Shown piece by piece: positions 8,957 to 17,004 of a stretch of DNA of 64,000 bases. Under the pieces are notes generated by a model. It did not search any database. It was not told the DNA's origin and saw only the letters and a list, made by a program, of their open reading frames with translations. A program made the position numbers and the translations under genes. Each line of letters opens with the position of its first letter. The first letter of the stretch is position 1. The DNA comes from Aphanothece saxicola GSE-SYN-MK-01-06B (GTDB lineage: Bacteria > Cyanobacteriota > Cyanobacteriia > PCC-6307 > Cyanobiaceae): assembly GCA_019359745.1 (NCBI GenBank), contig JAHHGT010000008.1, positions 124,001-188,000 of the forward strand, given 5' to 3'.

Positions 8957-10733
8957 CCGGCAGCCCGCGCAGGTGCTCGAGGGCGTCGTCGGCGCTCAGT
9001 TCCCGCTTGCCCGTGTCGCCGCTGCGGTCCACCAGCTCCACCTTGCGCTCCCCGGCGCCACGGCCCACCACCAGCCGCCAGGGGATGCCGATCAGGTCGG
9101 CGTCCTTGAACTTGACCCCGGCCCGCTCGGGGCGGTCATCGAGCAGCACGTCGATGCCGGCCTGCCGCAGCTGGCCGTAGAGCTCCTCGGCCAGGGCCAC
9201 CTGCACCGGATCCTGGCTGCTGGCGATCACGATGATCACCGTGTAGGGCGCGATCGCCACGGGCCAGCGGATCCCATCGGCGTCGTGGTGCTGCTCCACA
9301 GCCGCCTGGGCCAGGCGGGAGACGCCGATGCCGTAGCAGCCCATCCACAGGGGCTCCTCGATGCCGGCCTCGTTGGTGAAGCGGGCCTCCAGGGCCTCGG
9401 AGTACTTCCGGCCCAGCTGGAAGATGTGACCCACCTCAATGCCCCGGGCCGCCTCCAGCCGCTGGGACGGGTCGTGCAGGCAGCGGTCTCCCGGCTGGGC
9501 CGACCGCAGGTCCACCACCTCAGGGAGCGGGCAGAGCTCACCCCAGCGCGCCCCCACCAGGTGTTCATCGCGGCGGTTGGCCCCGCAGACAAAGGCCTCC
9601 AGATCGGCGGCCGAGGGATCCGCCAGGCGCAGCAGCGGCGCCGCCGCCAGGCGCGTCTCGCCCTGGCGCAGGGCCGGATCCTCCAGATGGGGACCCAGGA
9701 AGCCGAAGGGAACGGCGTCCCAGAGATGGTCGGCCAGCAGCGGCACGATCTCCAGCAGGGCGCCGGCGTCGGGGCAACGGGCCGTGACGGCATTGGCCAG
9801 CTTGACGTCGTTGAGCTGCTGGTCGCCGCGCAGACACACCAGCACCCCCCGCGGGGGCGCCGCGGCGAAACGGGCCAGCAGCAGCAGCACCTTCAGCGTC
9901 TGGGTGGGGTCGAAGCCATGGGCGGTGCAGAGCTCTTCGATGCTCTTCTGGCCGGGGGTGGCCAGGGACTGACAGGCGCCCGCCTCCAGGGGGACCGCTG
10001 CGGCCGGCAGGGAGACGGCCCGTTCCTGGTTGGCGGCATAGCGGCCATCGGGGCTGGCCAGGATGAGGTCCTCGCCGGCCTCGGCGGTGACCATGAACTC
10101 CTGGCTGGCGGAGCCGCCGATGGCGCCACTGTCCGCCTCCACCGCCACGGCCCGCAGGCCGCAGCGCTCGAAGATGCGCCGGTAGGCGCCGTCCATGGCG
10201 GCATAGGTGCGCCGCAGGCAGGCCTCGTCGGCGTGGAAGGAATAGGCGTCCTTCATGATGAATTCACGCCCCCGCATCAGGCCGAAACGGGGGCGGATCT
10301 CATCGCGGAACTTGGTCTGGATCTGATACAGGCAGACCGGCAGCTGGCGGTAGGAGCGCAGCAGGTCGGCCGCCAGCTCGGTGACCACCTCTTCGTGGGT
10401 GGGGCCGAGCCCCAGGGAGCGCTCCTGGCGATCAACCAGGTGAAACATGATTCCCTCCCCGGCGGTGTAGCCATCCCAGCGGCCGCTGCGGCGCCAGAGG
10501 TCGGCGGGCTGCAGCTGGGGCAGCAGGGTTTCGAGGGCGTCGACGGCCGCCATCTCCTCGCGGACGATGGCGGAGACCTTCTGGAGCACCCGCCAGAGCA
10601 GGGGCAGGTAGGCGAAGATTCCTGGCGCCAGCCGCCGCATGTAGCCCGCCCGGAGCAACAGCTTGTGGGAGGTGATCTCCGCTTCGGCCGGGTCGTCCCG
10701 AAGCGTCACCAGCATCAGGCGGGAGACGCGCAT
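8943..10733 (-). CDS. proS: Prolyl-tRNA synthetase
   Basis: This 596-residue class II synthetase charges tRNA-Pro. Motif 2 lies around TKFRDEIRPRFGLMRGREFIMKDAYSFH; motif 3 includes the segment MGCYGIGVSRL. An insertion domain of the bacterial type, thought to edit misacylated Ala-tRNA, occupies roughly residues 230-390. A C-terminal anticodon-binding domain follows (APYTVIIVIASSQDP). Length is normal for the bacterial form. It heads the operon with psb27. Confidence 0.96.
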   Translation of the reverse strand: MRVSRLMLVTLRDDPAEAEITSHKLLLRAGYMRRLAPGIFAYLPLLWRVLQKVSAIVREEMAAVDALETLLPQLQPADLWRRSGRWDGYTAGEGIMFHLVDRQERSLGLGPTHEEVVTELAADLLRSYRQLPVCLYQIQTKFRDEIRPRFGLMRGREFIMKDAYSFHADEACLRRTYAAMDGAYRRIFERCGLRAVAVEADSGAIGGSASQEFMVTAEAGEDLILASPDGRYAANQERAVSLPAAAVPLEAGACQSLATPGQKSIEELCTAHGFDPTQTLKVLLLLARFAAAPPRGVLVCLRGDQQLNDVKLANAVTARCPDAGALLEIVPLLADHLWDAVPFGFLGPHLEDPALRQGETRLAAAPLLRLADPSAADLEAFVCGANRRDEHLVGARWGELCPLPEVVDLRSAQPGDRCLHDPSQRLEAARGIEVGHIFQLGRKYSEALEARFTNEAGIEEPLWMGCYGIGVSRLAQAAVEQHHDADGIRWPVAIAPYTVIIVIASSQDPVQVALAEELYGQLRQAGIDVLLDDRPERAGVKFKDADLIGIPWRLVVGRGAGERKVELVDRSGDTGKRELSADDALEHLRGLPGASP

Positions 10734-10866
10734 GGAGAAAGTCCGGATCGGCGCTGGACGCTATCACCGCAGGCCCGCTGAGCCGGGCGTCGCGGGGGGA
10801 CGAAGACCGAGTCGCCGCAACGGCCTTGCCTCCGGCACGGGGTCAGCTGCAAACAAAAAACTCTGC

Positions 10867-10872
10867 TAAGGT
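10867..10872 (+). promoter_or_regulatory. Possible -10 element TAAGGT
   Basis: A TAAGGT hexamer preceded by TGC (extended -10 look) lies 35-40 bp before the earliest ATG of the next gene, in the 153-bp region that separates it from divergent proS. No convincing -35 element is seen. Confidence 0.3.
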
Positions 10873-10886
10873 CGGCCGCTAGTCCA

Positions 10887-11405
10887 GTGTGTCCCACACC
10901 AGTCTCAATGCTCGCTCACCCTGCCCAGGCCGGCTCACCCATGGGAGGCCCCACTGCTTCGGTGGCGCGGTCAGAGGCTCTGGCGCCGCCGCAGACCCTG
11001 CAGGCTGAGCCCGGTGCCGAGGCCGAAACCCTGATCGGCATCGATGAGGTGCAGCGTTCCCTGAACCGATCCCGTGCCTCGGTGTACCGCTACACCAACA
11101 CCGATCCCCGCAACCTCAACCCCCCCTTCAACCCCCGCAAACTCAATCCCGAGTACCGCAGCGATCAGAAGGAGCCCCTCGTCTTTCACCCCCACGAGGT
11201 CGCCCGCTTCGCCCGCGACGTGCTGCGCATCAAGGAGGTGACCGTGGAGGTGCTCAACTCCCCCTCCACCGCCACCCAGCAGCTGCTGGCTTCGATTCTT
11301 GAGGAACTGCAGGCGATCCGCGCCCGGCTCGATGGGGCCGACGCTCCTCCCGCCGACCTCCACCTGCACCGCCAGCAGCATTCCCAGTCACGGCCGGCCG
11401 CCTGA
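10887..11405 (+). CDS. Putative DNA-binding protein with excisionase/MerR-like helix-turn-helix
   Basis: This protein of up to 172 residues has a disordered Ala/Pro-rich start, then a domain reading IGIDEVQRSLNRSRASVYRY. That sequence looks like a winged helix-turn-helix of the excisionase/AlpA type, which selects DNA by the second helix. A conserved-looking proline- and asparagine-rich loop (DPRNLNPPFNPRKLNPEYRS) follows, then FHPHEVARFARDVLRI and an amphipathic C-terminal helix. Alternative starts lie at 10908 and 10941. The function is inferred from helix pattern only. It is expressed away from proS. Confidence 0.6.
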   Translation: MCPTPVSMLAHPAQAGSPMGGPTASVARSEALAPPQTLQAEPGAEAETLIGIDEVQRSLNRSRASVYRYTNTDPRNLNPPFNPRKLNPEYRSDQKEPLVFHPHEVARFARDVLRIKEVTVEVLNSPSTATQQLLASILEELQAIRARLDGADAPPADLHLHRQQHSQSRPAA

Positions 11406-11522
11406 GTGCCGCAACCCTGTCCGGACGGCCCAGCGGGCGGCCGAACGGGCAGATCGGTGTCAGAATCACCCAAACACCTTTGTTTCCCGTCGAGTGCACC
11501 GGACCGTCCGCTGCACGACTGC

Positions 11523-11954
11523 ATGGATCACGTCCAACACGCCCGTCCCGTTCCCATCTCTGGTTCCCATCGCGGAGCCGCCCCTTCCCTCGCCGTCCCT
11601 GGCGCCCTGATCAGCCCGGGAACATCCACCACGTCCCTTGCTGGCTTTTCCCCGGACTCCGCCACGGGCGGCGCCGAACCGAGCGGAGAGCCTGACAGTC
11701 CGGGACCCAGATCCTCCGGCTCCGTCAAAAGCACGGCTGCTGCGTCCTCCGACCTGCTCTTTGACCAGCCCTTGGGAGCCGTCGCCGGTTTTCTGCTCGG
11801 CCTCGCGACCCTGCTGGTCCCCCTGGCCGGCGTGATCACCGACCGCCCCCTGCTGCCCGGCGATCAGGAGTCCATCGAGCAGACCTTCAGGCCCGTCGCT
11901 GTAGCAGGAAGCCCTGAAAGTCGAGGGCCTGGAAAAACGGCGCCGGATCGCTGA
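11523..11954 (+). CDS. Hypothetical single-pass membrane protein
   Basis: This 143-residue protein has about 85 Ser/Gly/Pro-rich residues, one hydrophobic helix (GAVAGFLLGLATLLVPLAGVIT, about residues 89-110) and a short tail. The last 68 bp overlap the 3' end of the convergent methyltransferase. ATG at 11523 is preferred; an upstream frame opening at 11406 exists. Nothing identifies the function. It could be a small anchored protein, but a chance reading frame in GC-rich DNA is not excluded. Confidence 0.45.
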   Translation: MDHVQHARPVPISGSHRGAAPSLAVPGALISPGTSTTSLAGFSPDSATGGAEPSGEPDSPGPRSSGSVKSTAAASSDLLFDQPLGAVAGFLLGLATLLVPLAGVITDRPLLPGDQESIEQTFRPVAVAGSPESRGPGKTAPDR

Positions 11955-12573
11955 GGCCGGCGGCCTCCACCAGGGCCGTCAGACGGGCGATGCCGATGGG
12001 GTGGAAGCCCTGGATCTGGGCGGTGGGGTCCACCGCCTCCCCGTCCACGCCGCTGGCCCGCTGGAAACAGCGCCAGGCCTCGGCCACCTGGGGCGAGAGG
12101 GGCGAGCGCTCCGGGCGCATCAGATCGACGAGCACCAGCTGCCCCTGGGGTCTGAGGCTGCGGGCCAGGGCGGACAGGAAGGCCAGCTTGGTGCCGTCAT
12201 CCGGGAGCGACTGCAGCACCAGCACCGAGAGGGCGCCATCGAAACGGGCCTCGGCGCCCAGCTGCTCCACCGTGGCGTGATGCCAGTCGATCTGGCCCCG
12301 GTTCTGCAACCGCTGCCGTGCCACCGCCAGCATCTCCGCCGAGGGATCAATGGCGGTGAGCCGCCAGTCGGGCCGTTGGGCGTCGGCCTCCAGCAGTTCG
12401 GCCCCCGTGCCACAGCCCGCCACCAGGACCTCCGCCGCTGGCCTCGACGCCAGGGGAGAGGAGGCCAGCAGCGCCACCGACAGGCGCGCGAGACTGGCGT
12501 AGCCGGGGATCAGCTGCTGCACCACCAGGTCGTAGGTGCCTTGCCGGGCCGGGGCGGGATCGGAGGAGAGCAA
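11887..12573 (-). CDS. Class I SAM-dependent methyltransferase
   Basis: This protein of about 228 residues has the SAM-binding motif I VLVAGCGTGAELLEA, an acidic residue at the end of strand 2 (LTAIDPSAEMLAVARQRL), and motif GALSVLVLQSLPDDGTKLAFLSALARSLRPQGQLVLVD. The substrate is unknown. No ATG fits upstream; TTG at 12573 is the best start, and a GTG a few codons further on is possible. The gene is divergent from the ferredoxin gene and overlaps the 3' end of the preceding plus-strand gene by 68 bp. Confidence 0.8.
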   Translation of the reverse strand: MLSSDPAPARQGTYDLVVQQLIPGYASLARLSVALLASSPLASRPAAEVLVAGCGTGAELLEADAQRPDWRLTAIDPSAEMLAVARQRLQNRGQIDWHHATVEQLGAEARFDGALSVLVLQSLPDDGTKLAFLSALARSLRPQGQLVLVDLMRPERSPLSPQVAEAWRCFQRASGVDGEAVDPTAQIQGFHPIGIARLTALVEAAGLSDPAPFFQALDFQGFLLQRRA

Positions 12574-12671
12574 GGTCTGCGGGCAACCTGACCATCGTAG
12601 GGAGCCCCTCCCGGCGATCCCGATCCTTTCCCAAGGCAACGAAACTGGGATCGTTGGGACGCGGTGTGACC

Positions 12672-12677
12672 TAAGTT
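12672..12677 (+). promoter_or_regulatory. Possible -10 element TAAGTT
   Basis: TAAGTT lies 29-34 bp before the ferredoxin GTG start, in the 132-bp divergent intergenic region. A TTGGGA is seen upstream but only about 12 bp away, too close for a normal -35 element. Confidence 0.3.
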
Positions 12678-12705
12678 GGGCGGCGCCCCCTACCCACGAT
12701 CGACC

Positions 12706-13068
12706 GTGCCCACCATCCGTTTCGAAAAGGAAGGCCAGCAGGTTGGTTGCATTGAAGGGGCGAATCTGCGCAAGGCGGCCCTTGACGCCGGGGTCAATCC
12801 CTACACGGGCCTTAACAACCTCAACAACTGCGGCGGCCTCGGCCAGTGCGGCACCTGCGTGGTGGAAGTGGTGGAGGGGGCCCGCAACCTGTCCCCCCGC
12901 AGCGACGTCGAGGAGGTCTACCTGGCGGATCGTCCCTCCAGCTACCGCCTGAGCTGCCGCACCACCGTCAACGGGGACGTCACCATCCGCACCAAGCCCG
13001 ACGCCGGCGTGGGCAAGGGCTCCAACAGCCTGGTCGGCGCCCTCAAGGCTCTCGTCGGCCGCAAGTGA
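12706..13068 (+). CDS. 2Fe-2S ferredoxin, adrenodoxin-like cysteine spacing
   Basis: This 120-residue electron carrier has cysteines at about 42, 48, 51 and 84. The pattern C-x5-C-x2-C (NCGGLGQCGTC) with a distant fourth Cys (LSCRT) is the adrenodoxin-type spacing rather than the C-x4-C-x2-C of photosynthetic PetF. The start is GTG at 12706 (reading MPTIRFEKEG). The redox partner cannot be told from sequence. It is followed after 6 bp by an Spx/ArsC-like gene on the same strand. Confidence 0.88.
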   Translation: MPTIRFEKEGQQVGCIEGANLRKAALDAGVNPYTGLNNLNNCGGLGQCGTCVVEVVEGARNLSPRSDVEEVYLADRPSSYRLSCRTTVNGDVTIRTKPDAGVGKGSNSLVGALKALVGRK

Positions 13069-13074
13069 GCCTCC

Positions 13075-13440
13075 ATGGCTGATCAGGCGGTCCATCGCCT
13101 CTTTCATTACGCCGGCTGCAGCACCTGCCGCAAGGCGTTGGCGTGGATGCGGGATCGACAGATCCCGTTCGAAGCCATCGACATCACAACCGCCCCCCCA
13201 ACCCTGGAGCTGCTCGGCGAGGCCCATGGGCAGCTGGGCGGTTTCGGCCGGTTGTTCAACACCAGTGGCCAGAGCTATCGGGCCCTGGGCGCCGCCACGG
13301 TGAAGGCGATGGACACCGCCACCGCCTTGGCGGTCCTCGCTGCCGATGGGCGCCTGATCAAACGTCCATTTCTGGTCACGGCCTCGGGGCGGATCGTCAC
13401 CGGGTTCCGCCCCGAGGAATGGCAGGAGTTGCTCGGCTAG
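13075..13440 (+). CDS. Spx/MgsR/ArsC-family thioredoxin-fold protein
   Basis: This 121-residue protein opens with LFHYAGCSTCRKALAWM, a Cys-x2-Cys redox motif at residues 15 and 18. It continues with IKRPFLVTASGRIVTGFRPEEW, the typical C-terminal part of the ArsC/Spx fold. Members include arsenate reductases and redox-sensing RNA-polymerase-binding proteins; the Cys-x2-Cys favours the Spx/MgsR side, but this is inference. It is the second gene after the ferredoxin. Its stop overlaps the stop of the convergent gene by 4 bp. Confidence 0.82.
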   Translation: MADQAVHRLFHYAGCSTCRKALAWMRDRQIPFEAIDITTAPPTLELLGEAHGQLGGFGRLFNTSGQSYRALGAATVKAMDTATALAVLAADGRLIKRPFLVTASGRIVTGFRPEEWQELLG

Positions 13441-14954
13441 GCCGGGTCGTTGCCGTCGCCCACCCCCTGGGCTCCCTTCACCATCAGCTGGTCAAGCTCT
13501 TCGATCAGGCCTTCGATGCCGGCCCGGCTGATCTGGCTCAGGTAGGTGCCCTTGAACTCCTCAAGGAAGGTGCAGAGCAGCTGCTGGGAGCGTTCCAGGG
13601 CCGGCCCACTCTCCAGGGCTTCGGCCAGTTCCTCCCAGAAGCGGTCGATGAAGCGCTGCAGCAGCTCCAGCTGCTGGTCATCACGGCGGCTGAGACGCTC
13701 ACCGGTGCTGCGGGTGAGGTCGAGCAGGCTGTCCACCATCCCCCCGGCCAGCTGGCGGGTGAGCCCCTTCTCCATCTGCAGCAGGGGCTGGAGCTGGCGC
13801 AGGCCCGGCGGCACGATGGCGTTCTGCAGGCTCTGCTGCAGGGCATGGCCCAGCACCCCCTGCAGCTCGGGAGCCAGGCGCGGCGCCACCCGCACCAGCA
13901 GCAGGGGGCCCCAGATCCGCACCAGTTCCACCAGTTCCCGCTCATCGTTGCTGACCACGGTCTGATGGCTGCGCAGGGCCCGGATCCGCATCGGCCAGCG
14001 GCGCGAGCGGATCAGCTGCTGCAGGCCATCGATCAGCTGCAGCGCCAGCACCTCGAACAGTTCGACCGCCAGCAGGGCCACCACACCGCGGCTGATGACG
14101 GCCCGGATCGGCTCGATCGTGATCAGCCCGCTGGTGTGCAGCCGCTCCAGCACCGGCACCACCCGCAGCAGGCGCCAGAAGGGCAGCAGCAGGGGCAGGT
14201 CAATCCAGCGCCGCAGCAGGGCCCGGTTCCAGCTCAGGCCCGGCAGGCGTCGGCGCAGACGGTAGGCCCGCAGCAGGATGTCCAGGGCGAAGACGCTCTG
14301 GAACAGGATCAGGTCATAGCGCCAGAAATGGTCGGTGGGGCGACCGTTCTCATCGATCGAGCGCCAGTAGGTGGTGGCCACCAGGGGGAGCACCTGCTGG
14401 CGCCAGAACAGGCGCTCCTGTTCCCAGGGATGGGAGGCGAGCCAGGCGGGACTCAGCAGCACCTCCGCCGCCTGCTTGGCCGAGTCCTTGTCGGCGCGCT
14501 GGCGCAGGCGGTTCTTGATCTTCTCCAGGGTGCCGGAGGCGCCCGAGGCCTGCATCGGATTGGAGTCGATCATCTCGGCGGTGAGCCGCACCTGCTCCGC
14601 CAGGAGCTTTTGCTGGGCGGGGCTGAGCTGCCCCGGGGGGCCCTGGCGCAGGGCCGCATCCAGGCGAGCGAACTGGGCCTGGTAGGCCTGGGTCTCGCGG
14701 TGGGGTTCGATTCCCTTGATCGGATCCACCCAGGGGGTGATGTCAGGGATGAAGGTGAGCGGCACCACCAGGGGCACCGACGGCAGTGGATACAGGTTGC
14801 GCTGCAGCCAGAAGGTGCGCAGGGGGATGTAGGTGACGTCGAAGGCCACCCACAGCAGATTCAGGGCGGCCCAGAGCGCCACGAAGCGATCCCAGCGGCG
14901 ACCCAGGCCACTGGAGGGCAGGGCCAGGGTCTGGTGCCAGCGTGGGCGTGCCAT
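13437..14954 (-). CDS. Conserved cyanobacterial membrane protein with voltage-sensor-like segment
   Basis: This 505-residue protein of unknown function has a hydrophobic N-terminal helix (FVALWAALNLLWVAFDVTYIPL). A cytosolic-looking helical region follows. A block around residues 220-290 resembles helices S2-S4 of voltage sensors: SVFALDILLRAYRLRRR, then WIDLPLLLPF, then WRLLRVVPVLERL with spaced arginines. Two further hydrophobic stretches and a long amphipathic helical C terminus follow, with no potassium-channel selectivity filter. ATG at 14954 was chosen over the longer frame opening. It is convergent with the Spx-like gene (4-bp overlap). Confidence 0.75.
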   Translation of the reverse strand: MARPRWHQTLALPSSGLGRRWDRFVALWAALNLLWVAFDVTYIPLRTFWLQRNLYPLPSVPLVVPLTFIPDITPWVDPIKGIEPHRETQAYQAQFARLDAALRQGPPGQLSPAQQKLLAEQVRLTAEMIDSNPMQASGASGTLEKIKNRLRQRADKDSAKQAAEVLLSPAWLASHPWEQERLFWRQQVLPLVATTYWRSIDENGRPTDHFWRYDLILFQSVFALDILLRAYRLRRRLPGLSWNRALLRRWIDLPLLLPFWRLLRVVPVLERLHTSGLITIEPIRAVISRGVVALLAVELFEVLALQLIDGLQQLIRSRRWPMRIRALRSHQTVVSNDERELVELVRIWGPLLLVRVAPRLAPELQGVLGHALQQSLQNAIVPPGLRQLQPLLQMEKGLTRQLAGGMVDSLLDLTRSTGERLSRRDDQQLELLQRFIDRFWEELAEALESGPALERSQQLLCTFLEEFKGTYLSQISRAGIEGLIEELDQLMVKGAQGVGDGNDPA

Positions 14955-14981
14955 CGGGGACCCTGCGGGCGGATGCGTGCC

Positions 14982-14987
14982 TAATCT
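14982..14987 (+). promoter_or_regulatory. Possible -10 element TAATCT
   Basis: TAATCT lies 35-40 bp before the TTG proposed as the lepB start, between lepB and a divergent membrane-protein gene. Its spacing supports the TTG start over a GTG at 14977. No clear -35 is seen. Confidence 0.3.
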
Positions 14988-15021
14988 GCCTCCCGACCAC
15001 GGAACCTGCCGCACGAACCCC

Positions 15022-15750
15022 TTGAGCCCATCGGATCCCCAGGTCGACGACGGCGCCCGCGACGAGCCACAGCCCCACCCAGAGGCGCGGGACGAGAGCC
15101 CCTGGGCTTTCTGGCGCAGTGTCCTGATCACCCTGGCGGTGGCCCTGGGGATTCGCCAGTTCCTGCTGGAGGCCCGCTACATCCCCTCCGGCTCCATGCT
15201 TCCTGGCCTGCAACTGCAGGACCGGCTGCTGGTGGAGAAGCTCACCTTCCGTCAACGCCCGCCCAAGCGCGGTGAGGTGGTGGTGTTCCGCTCCCCTTAC
15301 CACTTCGATCCGATCCTCACCGGACCGACCAAGCCCGGTGGGCTGCGCTGCCTGCTGGTCAACCTGCCCCTGATCGGTTCCCTGCCGGGCCTGCAGCAGC
15401 CGGCCTGTGATGCCTACATCAAACGGGTGATCGCACTGCCCGGGGAGCGGGTGGTGGCCGATCCCCGCGGCCGCGTCTCGATCAATGGCCGCCCCCTCGA
15501 CGAGCCCTACGTCCGCAACTACTGCCCCGTCGATCGCCAGGGCGTCGGCCCCTGCCGCACCCTCGATGTGGTGGTGCCCCCCGGCCATCTGGTGGTGATG
15601 GGCGACAACCGCGCCAACAGCTGGGATGCCCGTTTCTGGCCCGGCGGACCACTGCTGCCGGAATCCGAACTGATCGGCCGGGCCTTCTGGCGATTCTTCC
15701 CGTTCAGTTCGGCGGGCCCGCTGCCAGAACCCAACCAGCTGGATCGCTGA
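15022..15750 (+). CDS. lepB: Signal peptidase I
   Basis: This membrane serine protease of about 242 residues removes signal peptides. One N-terminal helix (VLITLAVALGIRQFLL) is followed by YIPSGSMLPGL, with the catalytic Ser, then by the Lys-containing box YIKRVIALPGE and the C-terminal box VVMGDNRANSWDARFWPG. No ATG is available. TTG at 15022 is chosen because a -10-like element lies 35 bp upstream; a GTG at 14977 is also in frame. The last 47 bp overlap the convergent dihydroorotase-like gene. Confidence 0.9.
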   Translation: MSPSDPQVDDGARDEPQPHPEARDESPWAFWRSVLITLAVALGIRQFLLEARYIPSGSMLPGLQLQDRLLVEKLTFRQRPPKRGEVVVFRSPYHFDPILTGPTKPGGLRCLLVNLPLIGSLPGLQQPACDAYIKRVIALPGERVVADPRGRVSINGRPLDEPYVRNYCPVDRQGVGPCRTLDVVVPPGHLVVMGDNRANSWDARFWPGGPLLPESELIGRAFWRFFPFSSAGPLPEPNQLDR

Positions 15751-16978
15751 GGCCTGTGGCGATCACCCGCCCCTGCAGCTGACGATCCCGGAAGGGCCGG
15801 TTGGCCGCCAGGGAACCAGGCGGTGCGTCAGCCCAGCGCCAGGCGTGGCCAGGATCAAACAGCAGCCACCGGCGCGTGCCCGGGGCCAGCCCGGGCTGGG
15901 ACCGCCCCAGGAAACCAGCGGGTCCCCAGCACAGCACCTGCCAGAGCTGCTCCGCCCGCCAACCCTGGCGCCCCACCAGCTCTTCCCAGAGCAGGGACAG
16001 CACCAGGCCATGGCCCGCCACCCCGGGGCGGCGCTGATCCAGGGGCAGCAGCTCCTCCTCGGCGTCAAGGGCCACGTGATGGACCGCCACGGCGCCGATG
16101 ACGCCATCGGCGAGGGCGTCAATCAGGCCCCGCCGGTCGGCCGGTGCCCCGAGGGCAGGCTCCAGCAGCCAGCCGTCATCGGCCGGATCGAGGCCACCGC
16201 TGTCCGCGACCAGGTGCCACCAGCACACGGAAGCCATCGGCGGGTGGGCCTGGCGCCGCAGACGCGCCACTCCTTCAGCGGTGGAGATGTTCATCAGCCG
16301 CAGCTGGAGGCCGGGCAGGTCGCCGGCCAGGGTGAGCAGGGTCTCTAGGGGAAAGGTCTCACTGCCGGGGGGGTCGAGGGGCCAACCCGCCCGCAGGGCC
16401 TCCACCCGCTCCCGCACAAATCCCCGCTGGGCCAGGGACCCGTCCCGTGGCGGCAGCAGCACCGGCCGGTCCCCCATCTCAGCGAGCCTCAGGCCCCGCT
16501 CCAGCAGGTCGAGCGGCGGCAGGGTCGCCCCGCCCGCCAGACCGCAGGCACCGGCAGCCAGCTGGTCGGCGTGGGGGGCCAGCTCCCGGTCGAGGCCATC
16601 GACGCTGAAGCTGCCCCAGGGGAGCAGCTGCAGGGGCTCGGGCCAGCTCCAGCCCAGCCGCTCGGGCCGATCCCGCCAGGTGGGGGCCCAGGGGAGCAGG
16701 GCCACGGTGCCGTAGCCACCGGCGGCGGCGGCGGCCCCAAGGCTGGCCAGCGTTTCCGCCCTCCCCTGCAGGGGCTCCTCCAGCACACTGTGGGGATCCA
16801 CCAGCGCGGGGCCGAACCAGCACCCGTCGGCGCTGACGCTGGCCGCCCCTGACAGGGCGGCCGGATCCGGGTCGATCGCCACCAGCACGCCGTCCTCCAG
16901 CAGCACATCGGCCCGCCGTGGCGACCGGCCTGGGGATTCCAGCAGATGCACCCCGCGGATCAGCAGCTGACGGACCAT
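15704..16978 (-). CDS. Dihydroorotase-like protein, probably non-catalytic
   Basis: This 424-residue amidohydrolase-fold protein belongs to the dihydroorotase family of pyrimidine synthesis. The metal-binding signature at the end of strand 1, normally Asp-x-His-x-His, reads DPHSV (residues 61-65), so the second His is lost. The following arginine-containing substrate loop also looks eroded. Other parts, such as MNISTAEGVARLRRQ (family: the His-rich S segment) and the WGPAGFLG C terminus, are recognisable. This resembles inactive pyrimidine-pathway partner proteins (PyrX-type), but an activity with another chemistry is possible. It starts at ATG 16978. Confidence 0.78.
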   Translation of the reverse strand: MVRQLLIRGVHLLESPGRSPRRADVLLEDGVLVAIDPDPAALSGAASVSADGCWFGPALVDPHSVLEEPLQGRAETLASLGAAAAAGGYGTVALLPWAPTWRDRPERLGWSWPEPLQLLPWGSFSVDGLDRELAPHADQLAAGACGLAGGATLPPLDLLERGLRLAEMGDRPVLLPPRDGSLAQRGFVRERVEALRAGWPLDPPGSETFPLETLLTLAGDLPGLQLRLMNISTAEGVARLRRQAHPPMASVCWWHLVADSGGLDPADDGWLLEPALGAPADRRGLIDALADGVIGAVAVHHVALDAEEELLPLDQRRPGVAGHGLVLSLLWEELVGRQGWRAEQLWQVLCWGPAGFLGRSQPGLAPGTRRWLLFDPGHAWRWADAPPGSLAANRPFRDRQLQGRVIATGLSDPAGWVLAAGPPN

Positions 16979-17004
16979 GGCAGGGGCCTCGGGGGGTGGG
17001 CCGG

